This document shows positions 36,076 to 46,891 of a stretch of 64,000 nucleotides of DNA, piece after piece. The first letter of the stretch is position 1. Each line of letters starts with the position of its first letter. The stretch spans positions 270,345-334,344 of the forward strand of contig MZZL01000137.1 of the NCBI GenBank assembly GCA_002749535.1, written 5' to 3'. The notes under the pieces were generated by a model, which had not been told where the DNA came from, made no database searches, and worked only from the letters and a program-made list of their open reading frames with translations. This stretch comes from Apophysomyces variabilis (Eukaryota > Mucoromycota > Mucoromycetes > Mucorales > Mucoraceae). The translations under genes were made by a program, and so were the position numbers.

Positions 36076-36850
36076 AGACATAAATAAAATGCTTATCTTC
36101 GACCAGCGTCACTGTAATGGTATCCTTATAGTGGCATGAAGGGTTGCAAAACGAGCAAACGTGCAACCCACTTTTCATGCTGTTTGTCACTTCTGAACAA
36201 AGATCTTGCGGCAATTTTGCATAATGCTAATGTAGTGTGACATTGCTGCAGGAGGTTGACGGTCATCGCAAACAAGCAGCATGTATATGAGGTTGCACCA
36301 ATATGGTTCAAATTTTAAGTATAGGGGTTAATTGTTGTAAGCCGTTTTTGATCACGTTGACCTTCACAACTTTTCGAATCCATGCGCTTATACTTACACT
36401 GAAAGACCCATCTAGTTTCCAGCTAATTAGATATTATGCTTTTGATAATCCTTATAATTTCCCAATGAAGTGTGCACTGTGAATGCTAGACTTTTCTGAC
36501 ATTGCTCTTGAGCACATGGGCAAGCATCTGCGGCGGACTGGCCATCCTGCCTAACAGCTGCATCTGTTTATCAGAGATAGTTGGCACGAATTACACTATC
36601 TTCCAAGCAAACGATTCATGTCCAACCAATGCGATTGTGAAACAAATGCCTCACGTAAGACTGTCTAACATTGTGAATCATAATTCGACAGAGAGTCATG
36701 TAGTTGCAGCTTAGCTTATCTCTCTCTCTCCCAAACAATGAAGCACATCGTTAGCCAATGCGTCCATTCAAAGTCCGCCAGACCGCGTGCCCTCGTGTGA
36801 ATACGAGAACGAACTGACGCGTTCCTCCCGCAAGGTACATCCATCGAAAA
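36076..36850. other. Intergenic, MCMBP 3' flank and eS27 promoter
   Basis: No gene supported. A 70-codon plus frame at 36502-36714 has several cysteines but no recognised domain. The last ~130 bp include TCTCTCTCTCTCCC near 36721 and are the likely eS27 promoter. Confidence 0.4.
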
Positions 36851-37415
36851 ATGACTGTAAGTAACAAATGCATCAGTGCAGTGGACGGATGGATGAGTGT
36901 ATAGAACGGATGGGATGGATGAATGAGCGAATCGATGCGACCGGAGAATGGATACCGTGTTCTGGGGAGCGTATACCCAGGCGAACCATGCTTACTACCG
37001 ATGACAGAAACTGAATGAACGCATCGTTTTTCTTTAGTTGGCTGTCGATCTTCTCAACCCTTCTGCTGAGCACGAGAAGCGCTCGCACAAGCTTAAGCGC
37101 TTGGTGCAGTCTCCAAACTCGTATTTCATGGATGTCAAGTGCCCTGGTAATGAATGCATCCTTTTCACATGACTATGGGAATGGGCCAACTGACCTGATT
37201 CCTTCTTTTTGCTTTTAGGATGTGTGAACATCAGCACCGTGTTCAGCCACGCTCAGACTGTTGTTCTGTGCTCTTCCTGCGGAACTGTCCTCTGCCAACC
37301 CACCGGTGGTCGTGCACGCTTGACTGAAGGTAGACTTTTTTATTTGTCATCATGGATATCACTAAACCACCGTTTCTTTTATGCAGGCTGCTCCTTCCGT
37401 AAGAAGGCAAACTAG
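36851..37415 (+). CDS. RPS27: 40S ribosomal protein eS27
   Basis: Four exons (36851-36856, 37038-37146, 37219-37329, 37387-37415) give 84 residues, the usual eS27 length. The first exon encodes only Met-Thr. The next reads [20 protein letters not shown]. The zinc-binding C4 finger is KCPGCVNIS and [13 protein letters not shown], and the end is [16 protein letters not shown]. It is a structural zinc protein of the small ribosomal subunit. The tiny first exon followed by a long first intron (181 nt) is common in fungal ribosomal protein genes. The gene is complete. Confidence 0.97.
36878..36936. repeat. Degenerate GGATG repeat in eS27 intron 1
   Basis: About eight imperfect copies of GGATG/GAATG (for example ACGGATGGATGAGTG, GGATGGGATGGATGAATGAG) occur in the first intron of eS27. 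Possibly a small minisatellite. Confidence 0.6.
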
Positions 37416-37896
37416 ATCAGCGCATACAATCATGAATAAAAAGTTCGGATATATGCCCTGATCACTTCAGAACCACCGCTTGCAGTTTAGCTCGCACCTG
37501 AATACCAGTTTCAAACCAGTGCATAATTTGTTATTCTTGGAACACAGTCTGTACTGTCGCCAAAGAACTTTGTTTTTCTTACTTAGGAATATGTATTAAA
37601 AATACGAAACAACTGACATTTATACGCTGGAACACAGATTATCGATTGCACATCATGCAATCTGTTTGTCTCATCTATTTTGATTGTGCTGTTTGGCTGC
37701 AACATAGGTGATTCATTCTGGGCAAATTCGGTCATCCGATATCATTCAATAAGAACAGGATGGCATGATAGTCATGTACAAGAGCGGCTATCCGTAGCAG
37801 GTTGACAGAAATAATACCATGCCCTAAGATATTTAATATAAATTGTTTATGCAACGTATGATTACACGGAAAAATCGAATGTATAAACTTCCACTA
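37416..37896. other. Convergent intergenic gap, eS27 / BTB gene
   Basis: 480 bp between two gene 3' ends. It contains AATAAAAAG just after the eS27 stop, a poly(A)-like signal. Nothing else seen. Confidence 0.4.
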
Positions 37897-40800
37897 TCAT
37901 CCTGTCGACGCACATAGTAATGTCGCCATGCCATCGCAAAAAGCTTCCAATTCCTCATGGTCGTTATCCTTGATCATTGTGTTGAACTCCTTTGTTGTAC
38001 ACGTGAACGATAAATCTTTCATTAGCGTCTTTAAGCATTCTTGTAGTAAGGGATCGAATGACCAGAGGCTAGAAGATAGACCCCTGTTTATGTTCTCCGG
38101 GTTTCGGCATCGACGGTATAACAGAAGGCAGCCCTCTAGACTCTCGTAAGTCATCGGCGACGTCAGGTTATGCAATATCCAACGTTCGCATAGATTCCAC
38201 ACAGCATCACATGCAAATCTATCCGAGAGTTGGAGAAGGTCAATCACGTCGTTCCATCGACTAGGCAACGGAACCGCATATATACCATCGCCTTTCGCTG
38301 CTCGTATCTGGCTCATGACATTCAAAAGCTTTTCAAGGGCTGGGTGAGCCACATCTCCTAATAGAATTGGCTTTTGTCTAGATTCTTGATACTGTCCGCT
38401 GAGCAACGCTTCAAAAACTCGAGATTGGTCCATCAAGGTGGTGGCATCGGCAGAGATGGGTATATCACAACTATCGGTTATGAATGATACTCTGTAACTT
38501 CGTTGCGAGGAGTCTTGCCCTACATCTAGCTGTTTCGATAAGACTTGCTCTTTAAACAACTCGAGCTGCTTCCTCCACGTTGTCTCCATCTGAAGTGCCA
38601 GAGTCTTAATCACTTGCGCCGCTGAGTTTCGACGACAATACATGATTTTTTCAGAAAGTTCCTCTTCCACAATCATCTTCTCTTCCAAACCATCTCCAAC
38701 GTCATATTCCAGGTCATATACAATCATATGGCATAGGTTACCAAAGACAGATTTTGAATAAACGACATGCTCTTGCGTGTTGATACCAAGATGTGCATCC
38801 CAATCAGAAGGATTTGGGCAGGCGTAACCAATCGCAACAGCCGCAAGCTCATGGCATTTAACTGCTCTTTCATCGTCTTTTGTAAACTCGAAAAGTTTCT
38901 GAAAGTCGTATCGGCGTTTATCCATCAATTCATCACGCAATGACGTCCTCCAATGTATCTGTGTTCTTTCCGGTGGGTGAGAAACAAGCGGACGAAAGAC
39001 CGCTGTAAGTGTGTCTCTGATAACCATTGCTTGTACATTATCTTTAGACGTGATAATATCACGTAGAGTCCGAAAAAGCGTTTTTGCACATGTCGTCTTC
39101 AATTCATCACTTGACGTTTTGGGCGTGTCTAACATCGCATTCGCAGTAACAACCTCTATTTCGTCACTTGATTTCATATTCTCGCTCGATAAGACGACCG
39201 TATCAGGGATCTGATATGCTGTTTCAATACTTTCTTCGTCCTCGATAGCTATCACGCTTTCTTCAGGCTGGTTTAACTTAACATTCATGCCAGAAGAATC
39301 GCTTGTCAACTGTACCAGCAGTTCACATGCGCGGCCGAGTGATGGTGTTTCTTGAAGCATATGGCGAACACAATCAGCAACTGTCGAAAGCTGTTGTAGG
39401 GCTACTGCTGCCTGAGATATTACCATGTAATCTTCATCCCAAAACGTTTGCATATCTTTCTGATGGTTGGATACGTGAGAAGGCCATAAAACCGAGAATA
39501 AAAGAGGAATTAAAGACAGATTCATTCCGTTTAACTGCAATGGCATAGACCAGGACTGCAAGGACAAGCCGTCGTATTGTGATGCACAGACAATCTGTAA
39601 ACAGTGCGAGATAATGCAGTTCCACGCCTTAAGACGTCTATTGGTCTCCTTGTCCCGGATGCTGTCGTCCCATTTACTCCTTTTATATCGAATAGCCCCC
39701 GAGAGTAGCACCAGTATAGTAGGTTGATACTTTTCTCGAATTGTTGTTCGTACAAATGCCATTCTGCTTGCTAGACATGCAATAAGACGAACGAATAAAG
39801 CGTAAAGTTCCAGCAGATCCGGTATCTTTTCGAACGCGGATAAACATGGCCTGCTTTCTGTTTCTGCAATCCCAAGGACATCGCATTCCAAGATCTTCTG
39901 ACATGCTCGTGAATGCCTGGATATTGTTTCAAGGCAGAAAAGCGCACGTTTAGCTCTACGAATGCTGCGCATCGCTTCAGGCGTATCCAAGGAAACATCC
40001 CCATTGATAATCATCAGACCATCTTTGGCATGATTTATTGTTGGACTCCAGATGTATGAATCGAGCATCTTGGGAGCGTTCTCTAATTGTTCCACGGCAT
40101 CATCATAGCATAGAAAGAGCACAATGATCCTCTGCAATCGTGATAATAATGGAGAAGTGGACAACAGGCCATTTTTCTCCATTACAATAAGAAACGTTTG
40201 CACGCAAAATGCAAAGCTCTTGGCAATCGACAATATGAAAGCACTTGACGAAAGCTGGACATGTTGTATGAAATTGTCAAGCAAGCTGACCAAAAGCATC
40301 TCGTTTTCCTTCATGATTCGACCTCCGGAATCTCGGAAATTCCGGTTTCCTACTTCTGCATGAGCCTTGACGGGCAAGACTATTGTGCTCCCAACCTGAG
40401 AAATCTCCTCGTAAAGAACAGGTCGGGAAACAAACATCATCATGAAATTCGTAATATCACGCAGGATTTGATCAATGTATGCCTGTCGGTAGGCGTCATT
40501 GGGTAGTCTATGCGCGATACTGGAACACAGTCGGCATAAACGTGTCATATGTGAAGCAACAGCGGCTGCATCCTCAGTATTGTTTGATATCGATTGCGGA
40601 GACAGATCGACACTTTCTTTGACAGTACACGTAATAGCGAGGAAACGCTGCATCTCCATCACCAGCACAGGTTGCCAGACACATCTCGAATTCAGTGACG
40701 CTATCCGATCTGCCGCTGTTTCCGAAGTCGCTATGGACTTTCTCACAATTGCTGAGAGGGAATACATTAGTTTCTCGACCTTTTGCCGACGTACTGGTCG

Positions 40801-41712
40801 CCGATAATAAGTGCATATCACATGCCACGCTTCTGCTACGGAGATAAAAGCATCAGATTCAGCGAATGTCTTCACCTTAGCACGGACAGCAGCATGTTGA
40901 TTACGCTTTAACAGTGCTTCAAGCAAAAGTGACGCTCTTTGACATTGGTCCAAACCAGGAATTACATCGGGCACTTGATCCTCATGGCCATCGTCTAAAT
41001 TGGAAAATATACCCGGTATGTCAGAGAGGACTTTCGCCAGTATAGCAAGCGCATCATATTCAATGAGGTCCTGGGCGAAAAATTGACCTTTCGCTGTTAA
41101 TGCTCGCAGACAATAGTAGCGTTCAGGGTTGCTGAGTCGATCTGTCCACTGCAAAAGATAGTAAATGCCGCGTCGCCGCCGTATATCAATCAGCAACGCA
41201 TTGGCAGCGGAATTCTCGTCTTCATTAATGCGGGCCAAACGTTCCAAGAGATGCGAAATAAATTTTATGCCCGCTAGCACAGTGTCTATGCCAGTCGAAT
41301 CCAAGGGCTCAGTCATAGATAAATAGTTGCTGAGGAGTTGCACAACTAATCGAACGCAAGATCTCATAGATCGAGCTGCTAGAATCGCGTCAGAAGAATG
41401 ACTGTTGTGAATAAAGATGTAATCGAGACATCTCATTAATCTGTGTAGGTTCCATTGCTCTGTGGTATTGTTCGCATAACTGAGTAGTCTTCGAAGCACT
41501 TCATCAATCTCGGAAACAGTTGCTATTCGTACATTATGCTGGCATGTCAAACTTGTCGATGAGTTAGGTTTTCGTATAGCTCCATATATCGCAGTTAAAC
41601 TGATCTTCTTCTTGTGATTCATAGAGTAGCAAATTTTCGCCCCAGTCTCGCATTGGTCCCGCCCGCAGAAAGGACATGCTTTTACGACGTTAGGAAATTT
41701 AAAAGGCAGCAC
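37897..41712 (-). CDS. Large BTB/POZ-domain protein with alpha-helical repeat body
   Basis: An uninterrupted 1271-codon frame in a window where most genes have several introns. A possible zinc-binding N-terminus (KACPFCGRDQCETGAKICY) opens the protein. Most of the length is helical with a repeat-like pattern (for example LMRCLDYIFIH, SCVRLVVQLLSNYL, LARINEDENSAANALLIDI), suggesting an armadillo-type fold. Near residues 1085-1180 is a BTB-like domain (VSFITDSCDIPISADATTLM, SRVFEALLSGQYQES, IDLLQLSDRFACDAVWNLCE). The end is LEAFCDGMATLLCASTG. Proteins combining armadillo repeats and BTB often act as scaffolds or Cul3 substrate adaptors. The actual role here is not known. Repeat boundaries are an impression from pattern, not an alignment. 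Confidence 0.8.
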   Translation of the reverse strand: MLPFKFPNVVKACPFCGRDQCETGAKICYSMNHKKKISLTAIYGAIRKPNSSTSLTCQHNVRIATVSEIDEVLRRLLSYANNTTEQWNLHRLMRCLDYIFIHNSHSSDAILAARSMRSCVRLVVQLLSNYLSMTEPLDSTGIDTVLAGIKFISHLLERLARINEDENSAANALLIDIRRRRGIYYLLQWTDRLSNPERYYCLRALTAKGQFFAQDLIEYDALAILAKVLSDIPGIFSNLDDGHEDQVPDVIPGLDQCQRASLLLEALLKRNQHAAVRAKVKTFAESDAFISVAEAWHVICTYYRRPVRRQKVEKLMYSLSAIVRKSIATSETAADRIASLNSRCVWQPVLVMEMQRFLAITCTVKESVDLSPQSISNNTEDAAAVASHMTRLCRLCSSIAHRLPNDAYRQAYIDQILRDITNFMMMFVSRPVLYEEISQVGSTIVLPVKAHAEVGNRNFRDSGGRIMKENEMLLVSLLDNFIQHVQLSSSAFILSIAKSFAFCVQTFLIVMEKNGLLSTSPLLSRLQRIIVLFLCYDDAVEQLENAPKMLDSYIWSPTINHAKDGLMIINGDVSLDTPEAMRSIRRAKRALFCLETISRHSRACQKILECDVLGIAETESRPCLSAFEKIPDLLELYALFVRLIACLASRMAFVRTTIREKYQPTILVLLSGAIRYKRSKWDDSIRDKETNRRLKAWNCIISHCLQIVCASQYDGLSLQSWSMPLQLNGMNLSLIPLLFSVLWPSHVSNHQKDMQTFWDEDYMVISQAAVALQQLSTVADCVRHMLQETPSLGRACELLVQLTSDSSGMNVKLNQPEESVIAIEDEESIETAYQIPDTVVLSSENMKSSDEIEVVTANAMLDTPKTSSDELKTTCAKTLFRTLRDIITSKDNVQAMVIRDTLTAVFRPLVSHPPERTQIHWRTSLRDELMDKRRYDFQKLFEFTKDDERAVKCHELAAVAIGYACPNPSDWDAHLGINTQEHVVYSKSVFGNLCHMIVYDLEYDVGDGLEEKMIVEEELSEKIMYCRRNSAAQVIKTLALQMETTWRKQLELFKEQVLSKQLDVGQDSSQRSYRVSFITDSCDIPISADATTLMDQSRVFEALLSGQYQESRQKPILLGDVAHPALEKLLNVMSQIRAAKGDGIYAVPLPSRWNDVIDLLQLSDRFACDAVWNLCERWILHNLTSPMTYESLEGCLLLYRRCRNPENINRGLSSSLWSFDPLLQECLKTLMKDLSFTCTTKEFNTMIKDNDHEELEAFCDGMATLLCASTG

Positions 41713-42143
41713 ACTTCCAATCGATCGTAGCTGTTAACACATAATAGAAGCTTACAATAACTGGTAACACTGTGTTCCACTGCAACTAAGAGGGCATCGT
41801 CCAAAAAGACGATCTAAAGCCGACGATCTTCAAAGATAGTCAAGAAAAATCGTACCATATTTTCAAGTTGCAGTCAGCAAATATGTTTGCTAAGACCAAT
41901 AAAACGTTGGTCATTTTACAGTATACTAACGGCGCGGTGTGAGATGGATACATTATGTGCTACTGCATTTCTTTTCGACGTTCTCTTCATAAGATAACAG
42001 AAACAGCATGTCATATTATGCCGACTTGGATTTCAATCTGACACATATACTATAAACCGGTACTCACACCCAACTGCAACAGATTATTTTATTTAAAAAC
42101 CCACATACTTTTTCTTTTTATTCCGTTCGACTTCTTTTAGCAT
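41713..42143. other. Intergenic upstream of the BTB gene
   Basis: 430 bp between two minus-strand genes. It must hold the BTB gene promoter and the RCC2-PHD 3' end. AT-rich, no frame of note. Confidence 0.4.
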
Positions 42144-44316
42144 CTAAACCAGCAAGCTGTCAGTAACAGAGGTAGATGAACGTACGATCTTCTTACTGGG
42201 TGCCGCGGACGTCTTTTTTGCACGTTCCCTCTTCTTGGAAGGCTCCTCCTTTTGAGGAGGATGACAGGTATCACAATACCAATCGCCGGTCGGGATACTG
42301 TCAAGAGCAGGAATGGCACAATAGGTGTGCATAGGTGCATCGCACTTGTCACACAAAAGAAGACGGTCTTCATTATCTTCCTTGTGACATTTCACGCAAG
42401 AATCATCCCCCTACATTAGAATTTCAGTTCTATACCGTTACCCACTTGCGGATTGATCCTACTTCAGGACGTGCCGGCCACTTGGGAAGATCTTGCAGGA
42501 TTTCGCTTCCTGGCTTAGCAAGGAACAGGGTGTGACCTAAACCTGCCGACACACTACAATAGATCTTGGTAAAAAGAAAATAGCATCAGCCGAGCTAGAT
42601 GAGATTCGTTACCTGATCATATCGATACCTTCTAAAGGCTCGACCTTTTGAGGCTTTGTGGCCGATTTTACAGGAGAATCTTCGCCAAAACCCAACTCCC
42701 CATTTTGTACCTGTCCCCAGGCGATCGTGGTCGGTTCCGTCTCACTTAAAGCAAATAAACTTCTGTTTCCTGCTGAGATGTCGGAAAGCTCCCAACCGTT
42801 GATGTCGTAAAGATATCGAGGTGTCTAACATGTTCTATTCAACACATGCAAACAACAAACGCACATATCAACAAACCATCCAGGCTTGACCAGCGCTGCC
42901 ATCACCAGTTGTTTTCCATTTACCCCATAAAAGCAGCTGTCGACTGCCGTCGAGAGCTAACGAACAAGTCGAACCACAAGCAATAGCAGAGGCACGGGTA
43001 ATTTCCGCTGGGCCGGCGAAATGCGAAATAACCCGAGGAACGTGCAAATCTTTCTGCTCGCCATGTCCCAAGCGACCATAACCTCCAAAGCCCCAAGAAT
43101 AAACATAACCCTCATCATCGAGTGCAAGCGAATGGTTCGTTCCACAAGCAATGGATACGATCTTTCTCTGCAAGAGAGCCTTCACGGGCACTACGCTAGT
43201 GTGTCGGTTTTTCTACTTAACCCATTTGGAATATAGACTTACGTGGATAAGGTTGCGGTTGTGTAAGCAGTTTTCCGGATCCTTTGATATACTGACCGTC
43301 CGTACCATTTCCGAGCTAAACGGAGATATTTAAGCTGAGGTACATTTTCTTCTTTTCGGAAAGTTGTACCTGTCCGTATTCTTGCGATCCGAATGCAAAT
43401 AGCTTTCCTTCTTCTATAGGGAATTATAAATAAGAAACAATAGACTATGTAACATAACTGACCGTTGCGTGCAAGAGTAAATTCTGCACCGCAAGCAACT
43501 TCTGCAATCTTTTCCTTTCCCAGACTTGTAACTCGTTCGAAAAGCAAGTGATCGTTTAATTCGGTCATTCCAAGCTGACCAAGTCTGTTATCGCCAGCGG
43601 CGAATACTTCGCCACGATCTATCGAGATGTTTTAATACCGGCCTTTAGCTGCCATTTGTACTTCCCACTTTACCTGTCACTAGAAGTGTATGATTTCTAC
43701 CAACTGCTGCGGTGATGATTTTCTGCCCGCTAAACAGTTTGTCGTTTTCAGGTACAGTGTTGATGTTGATTGGATAATCTTGACAGTTCTTATGACCTAG
43801 TCCAAGTTGACCGCGCTCGTTTCGTCCAAAAACCCATACTTGTCCCTCATCACTTATGACGACGGAATGACACGCGTCAGGACCGGTGATTACATGTTGT
43901 ACTCTAATCCAATTGCCACATTCAGCCTTTCCTCTTTTTCTTGTTTCGTGTCTCTCAGAAGACAAACCTGACATCAACAAGTTCCCGAATAAGATGAGGT
44001 CCCAGGAGTACCTGTCTATACGAGATCAAAATTGAGTATTGATCACTTTTGTAGAAGAATTACTCACTGTTCTGTTTCTGCAGACTGTTTATGCTTTCTG
44101 TTAATAGTGTCCCAGGCTGTGTTGCCGCAAATAACAGCTTTCCCTGATATTGTTAAATCAAATAAAGAGTGTTAACTGAGTGTACTGATTTTTGAACGAA
44201 TCAACCACTAGCATCGTTGTTCCTTCCGATTGTTTACAGGTCAAAACCAACCTATAAACAATAAGGAAGATGAAATCTGACCTACCCCAGTCGTTGCCCG
44301 ATTGCTTTTTCTGCAT
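42144..44316 (-). CDS. RCC2: RCC2-type beta-propeller fused to a C-terminal PHD finger
   Basis: A multi-exon gene. The start MQKKQSGNDWGKAVICGNTA joins across a ~130-nt intron to WDTINRKHKQ and resembles the RCC2 start (ICGATNWDLIGRK). Propeller blades follow: ACHSVVISDEGQVWVFGRNE, GRNHTLLVTGKG, VACGAEFTLA, ACGTNHSLALDDEGYVYSW and GFGGYGRLGHGEQKD, the last nearly identical to animal RCC2. WGQVQNGELGFGEDSP and GLGHTLFLAKPG close the propeller. The frame then runs without a stop into CVKCHKEDNEDRLLLCDKCD, HTYCAIPALDSIPTGDWYC and DTC, a full Cys4-His-Cys3 PHD finger, then a Lys-rich tail. Animal RCC2 (TD-60) acts in chromosome passenger and Rac/Arf regulation. The PHD finger suggests histone-tail reading. 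The intron before the PHD exon may be 52 or 31 nt. Confidence 0.88.
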
Positions 44317-46891
44317 TAAAATGACTCAAAAGATAGTAACGATTCGATCGCAAGATCTGCTGTTAGCCAAACACTCAATTTGCCTGAAAACGGAATATCC
44401 TTTTTCCGAATGCAGAATCTCACTCCCAGATACCAAAAGCATAAAACAGTATCCCCTTCTTTTAAAATCACCGTTTACCTCATATACTAGATTCTCCTCG
44501 CTATTACCAATATGAATGCAGCTTACATAATCATGTAAAACGTCTAACCAGCTCTTTGACCTTATGTGTTAATCTATTCTGTGTATATAATTCCATACTT
44601 TTAGGGCGATAGGGGTTGTCGTACAGTAGGAGAAAAGTGATTTAGCCGTAGTGGTCTCCCTGATGACTTAAGCTCATTAGGATACGGTTTATACCATGTT
44701 GATCTACTCCTTAACCAGCTCCTAAGATATAAGAGTTACTTCGATATTTGAATATCACGATAGTACCGAATAAAGGCATGGTTGCGACATACATGTCATC
44801 CGTATCTGCATGTCTACCTTATCCAATTTACATCACAGGAGGTTATTTTATCCAATCGAACATTGTATGCTCATAGGGTACATGTTCAATATTAAATTTA
44901 TTGATCTCGATGTCTTACACAATCGAATTGCTTGTTTGTGTGATTTGATATATTTAGTGCCAAACACAATAACAAGATCTACGAGACATCTGATGTTAGT
45001 CGAGAAGATATTGTGACAAAAAAAATTAGCCACCATTCTTTTCATTCGTACCGGATGTAACTTGGATCGTCACAGTATCATAGATACTAAATGCCGTTTA
45101 GCCTAAGGAGCCATCTTGTTAAACCATGACGCGCTCGCAAACGATTATTTTATCTCATACAAGAGTTGCAGTAATACCATAACGAATATGGTGAGATGAC
45201 CAACTATGCTAGAGCCGCTTTAGGTTCTCTTCAACGCATTTAACACATTGGAGCAGTGGACAGGTAAGTACTTCACGTCTGGTTATGTGTAACATAAAAC
45301 AAGTTTGATTTCAATAGGACAGGCAAAGTAAACGCACGCCTATCAATAAACTAATTTATTTTGCATGTCTAATGATTGACGCGATCATCCAAGGCGATGG
45401 AAAAGAAGCTGCTTTGTATTGTGTTCCTGAGCGGAGAGGGGGGACGATGTAGATAATCTACCATGCTTGAAAAGATCCGATTGGATCTGTTTAAATTCTT
45501 CAGTGGTTTCACCATCAGATAAATTTGGATACAGTAAGGTCCTTGACGCTCAGATATTCGACATCTGTTTCGAACCTCGCGAGTGCTGTCTGTTAGCTTG
45601 GTCAGCGCTATCTTATTGACAGAGTCTCTCTCACTTCTAGCTTTTCTTTTTTGATGTTGTGGGAGCTCATATCAACGGATATTTCGGAGAGCGATAAAAG
45701 ATCGTAGCAATAGAAGTCCAGGATCTTTTCTGCTTATTCTAGTAATGGTATGTTTTCCAGCTTTTGGGGTTGACGTTGAGTTTATCTTGAAGTAGGTGTT
45801 AGTTCTGGCTAATGAGAGTCAGTGCTATCACTGCTGCAATTCCCTAGCTCGTTATTGATGGTTAGAGGTTTCTTTTCTCCAAGAAGGAAAAGTGTTCCTT
45901 GGCTAGGGAAATGATTTCCTTGTATGACCTTATTCTACAACACGCTCTGATTGGATGTCGTTTGTTTTGTATTGTCAATCTCCGCATTGTACTCTCCAAA
46001 CCTTTAGATAGGTTAGTATTGTTTCAAATAAACATTCATTTTCCGAAACTAAATTTCGATAAGAGTCATTTTGACGTCAAAAGGCATTGATCTTAAAATC
46101 ATAGGCAAGCTTCGAGTGTCCTGTTGAAACATAAGCATCAAGAACTGTGCTATGAGTAGCAAACCGACATATCCCAAAACTTGTTGTTCGGCACTAACCG
46201 ATAAGTGCGGAAAACTCACAATGAGTGAGCACTCACTCTAACCAAATTTGGTTTGCTGTCATTGCTCTCTGCTCAGCTTCATTTCAAGACGGATGTTTTA
46301 ACAGCGCGCCTACGTAAAAATAACCTATGAATTGAGGGTAATGCTACGAAAATGTCGATCAAGCCTGCCTTAGCTTAAACAAAAGATTTCATCTCTAATT
46401 TTTTTTAATATTCTGCTTGCAGACGATTTTCTAATCATAAACACTCATTGTCTTTTTACTATGATCAATGGATGTGAAATTCTAGACTTACCTGTTAAAG
46501 GAATCGCGATCAACATGCACCCAATGTTAAATGGCCCAATTTCTGTCTCCCATTGAGGCACAAGATAACGATTCTGCTACTGGGCTATTAATCTTAGCGT
46601 GTTGAAAACGACCTGTCAAAGTCGAATCAAAAATAGCAGGATTTTGTCCCATTTTCCTGTCGAGAAAATGCTAATTGCTGTTTATGTATGATTTAGGACA
46701 GAGTATGCCAATAAATTACAGTGCATACTTTGTCTATGCAAGTTATGAATTAACTGAAAGAAAAAGAAACTTCAATATACAACATTAGACGGGATATGTT
46801 GCGGTCTAACCGTGTGTAAATGAATTAAATATTAGTGATTCATTGTTTTCTATAAGACGGACTTTGGTCAAGCTAGCAATGAGATGCCTTT
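44317..46891. other. Gene-poor AT-rich interval
   Basis: About 2.6 kb between the RCC2-PHD start and the amidase end. Apart from the weak coding relic at 45380-45860 I see no gene. Frames at 44270-44515, 44810-45045 and 45899-46090 lack motifs. The interval ends in the amidase 3' flank. Confidence 0.4.
45380..45860 (-). pseudogene. Possible coding relic, unrecognised
   Basis: On the minus strand, three frames show protein-like segments in order: EKILDFYCYDLLSLSEISVD (near 45700), then ALARFETDVEYLSVKDL (near 45560), then YPNLSDGETTEEFKQIQSDL followed by FKHGRLSTSSPLSAQEH (near 45480). They would join if a few frameshifts are allowed. Charge pattern and order look coding, but no family is recognised and no intact frame remains. 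Confidence 0.25.

Noticed and set aside
38000..40830. Several antisense frames of 60-100 codons across the BTB gene
   Set aside because: They lie wholly inside a 1271-codon frame with coding-like composition on the other strand and show no motifs.
46455..46490. 18S rRNA-like word (GGATGTGAAATTCTAGA)
   Set aside because: Similarity is limited to about 15 bases and the flanks do not match rRNA.
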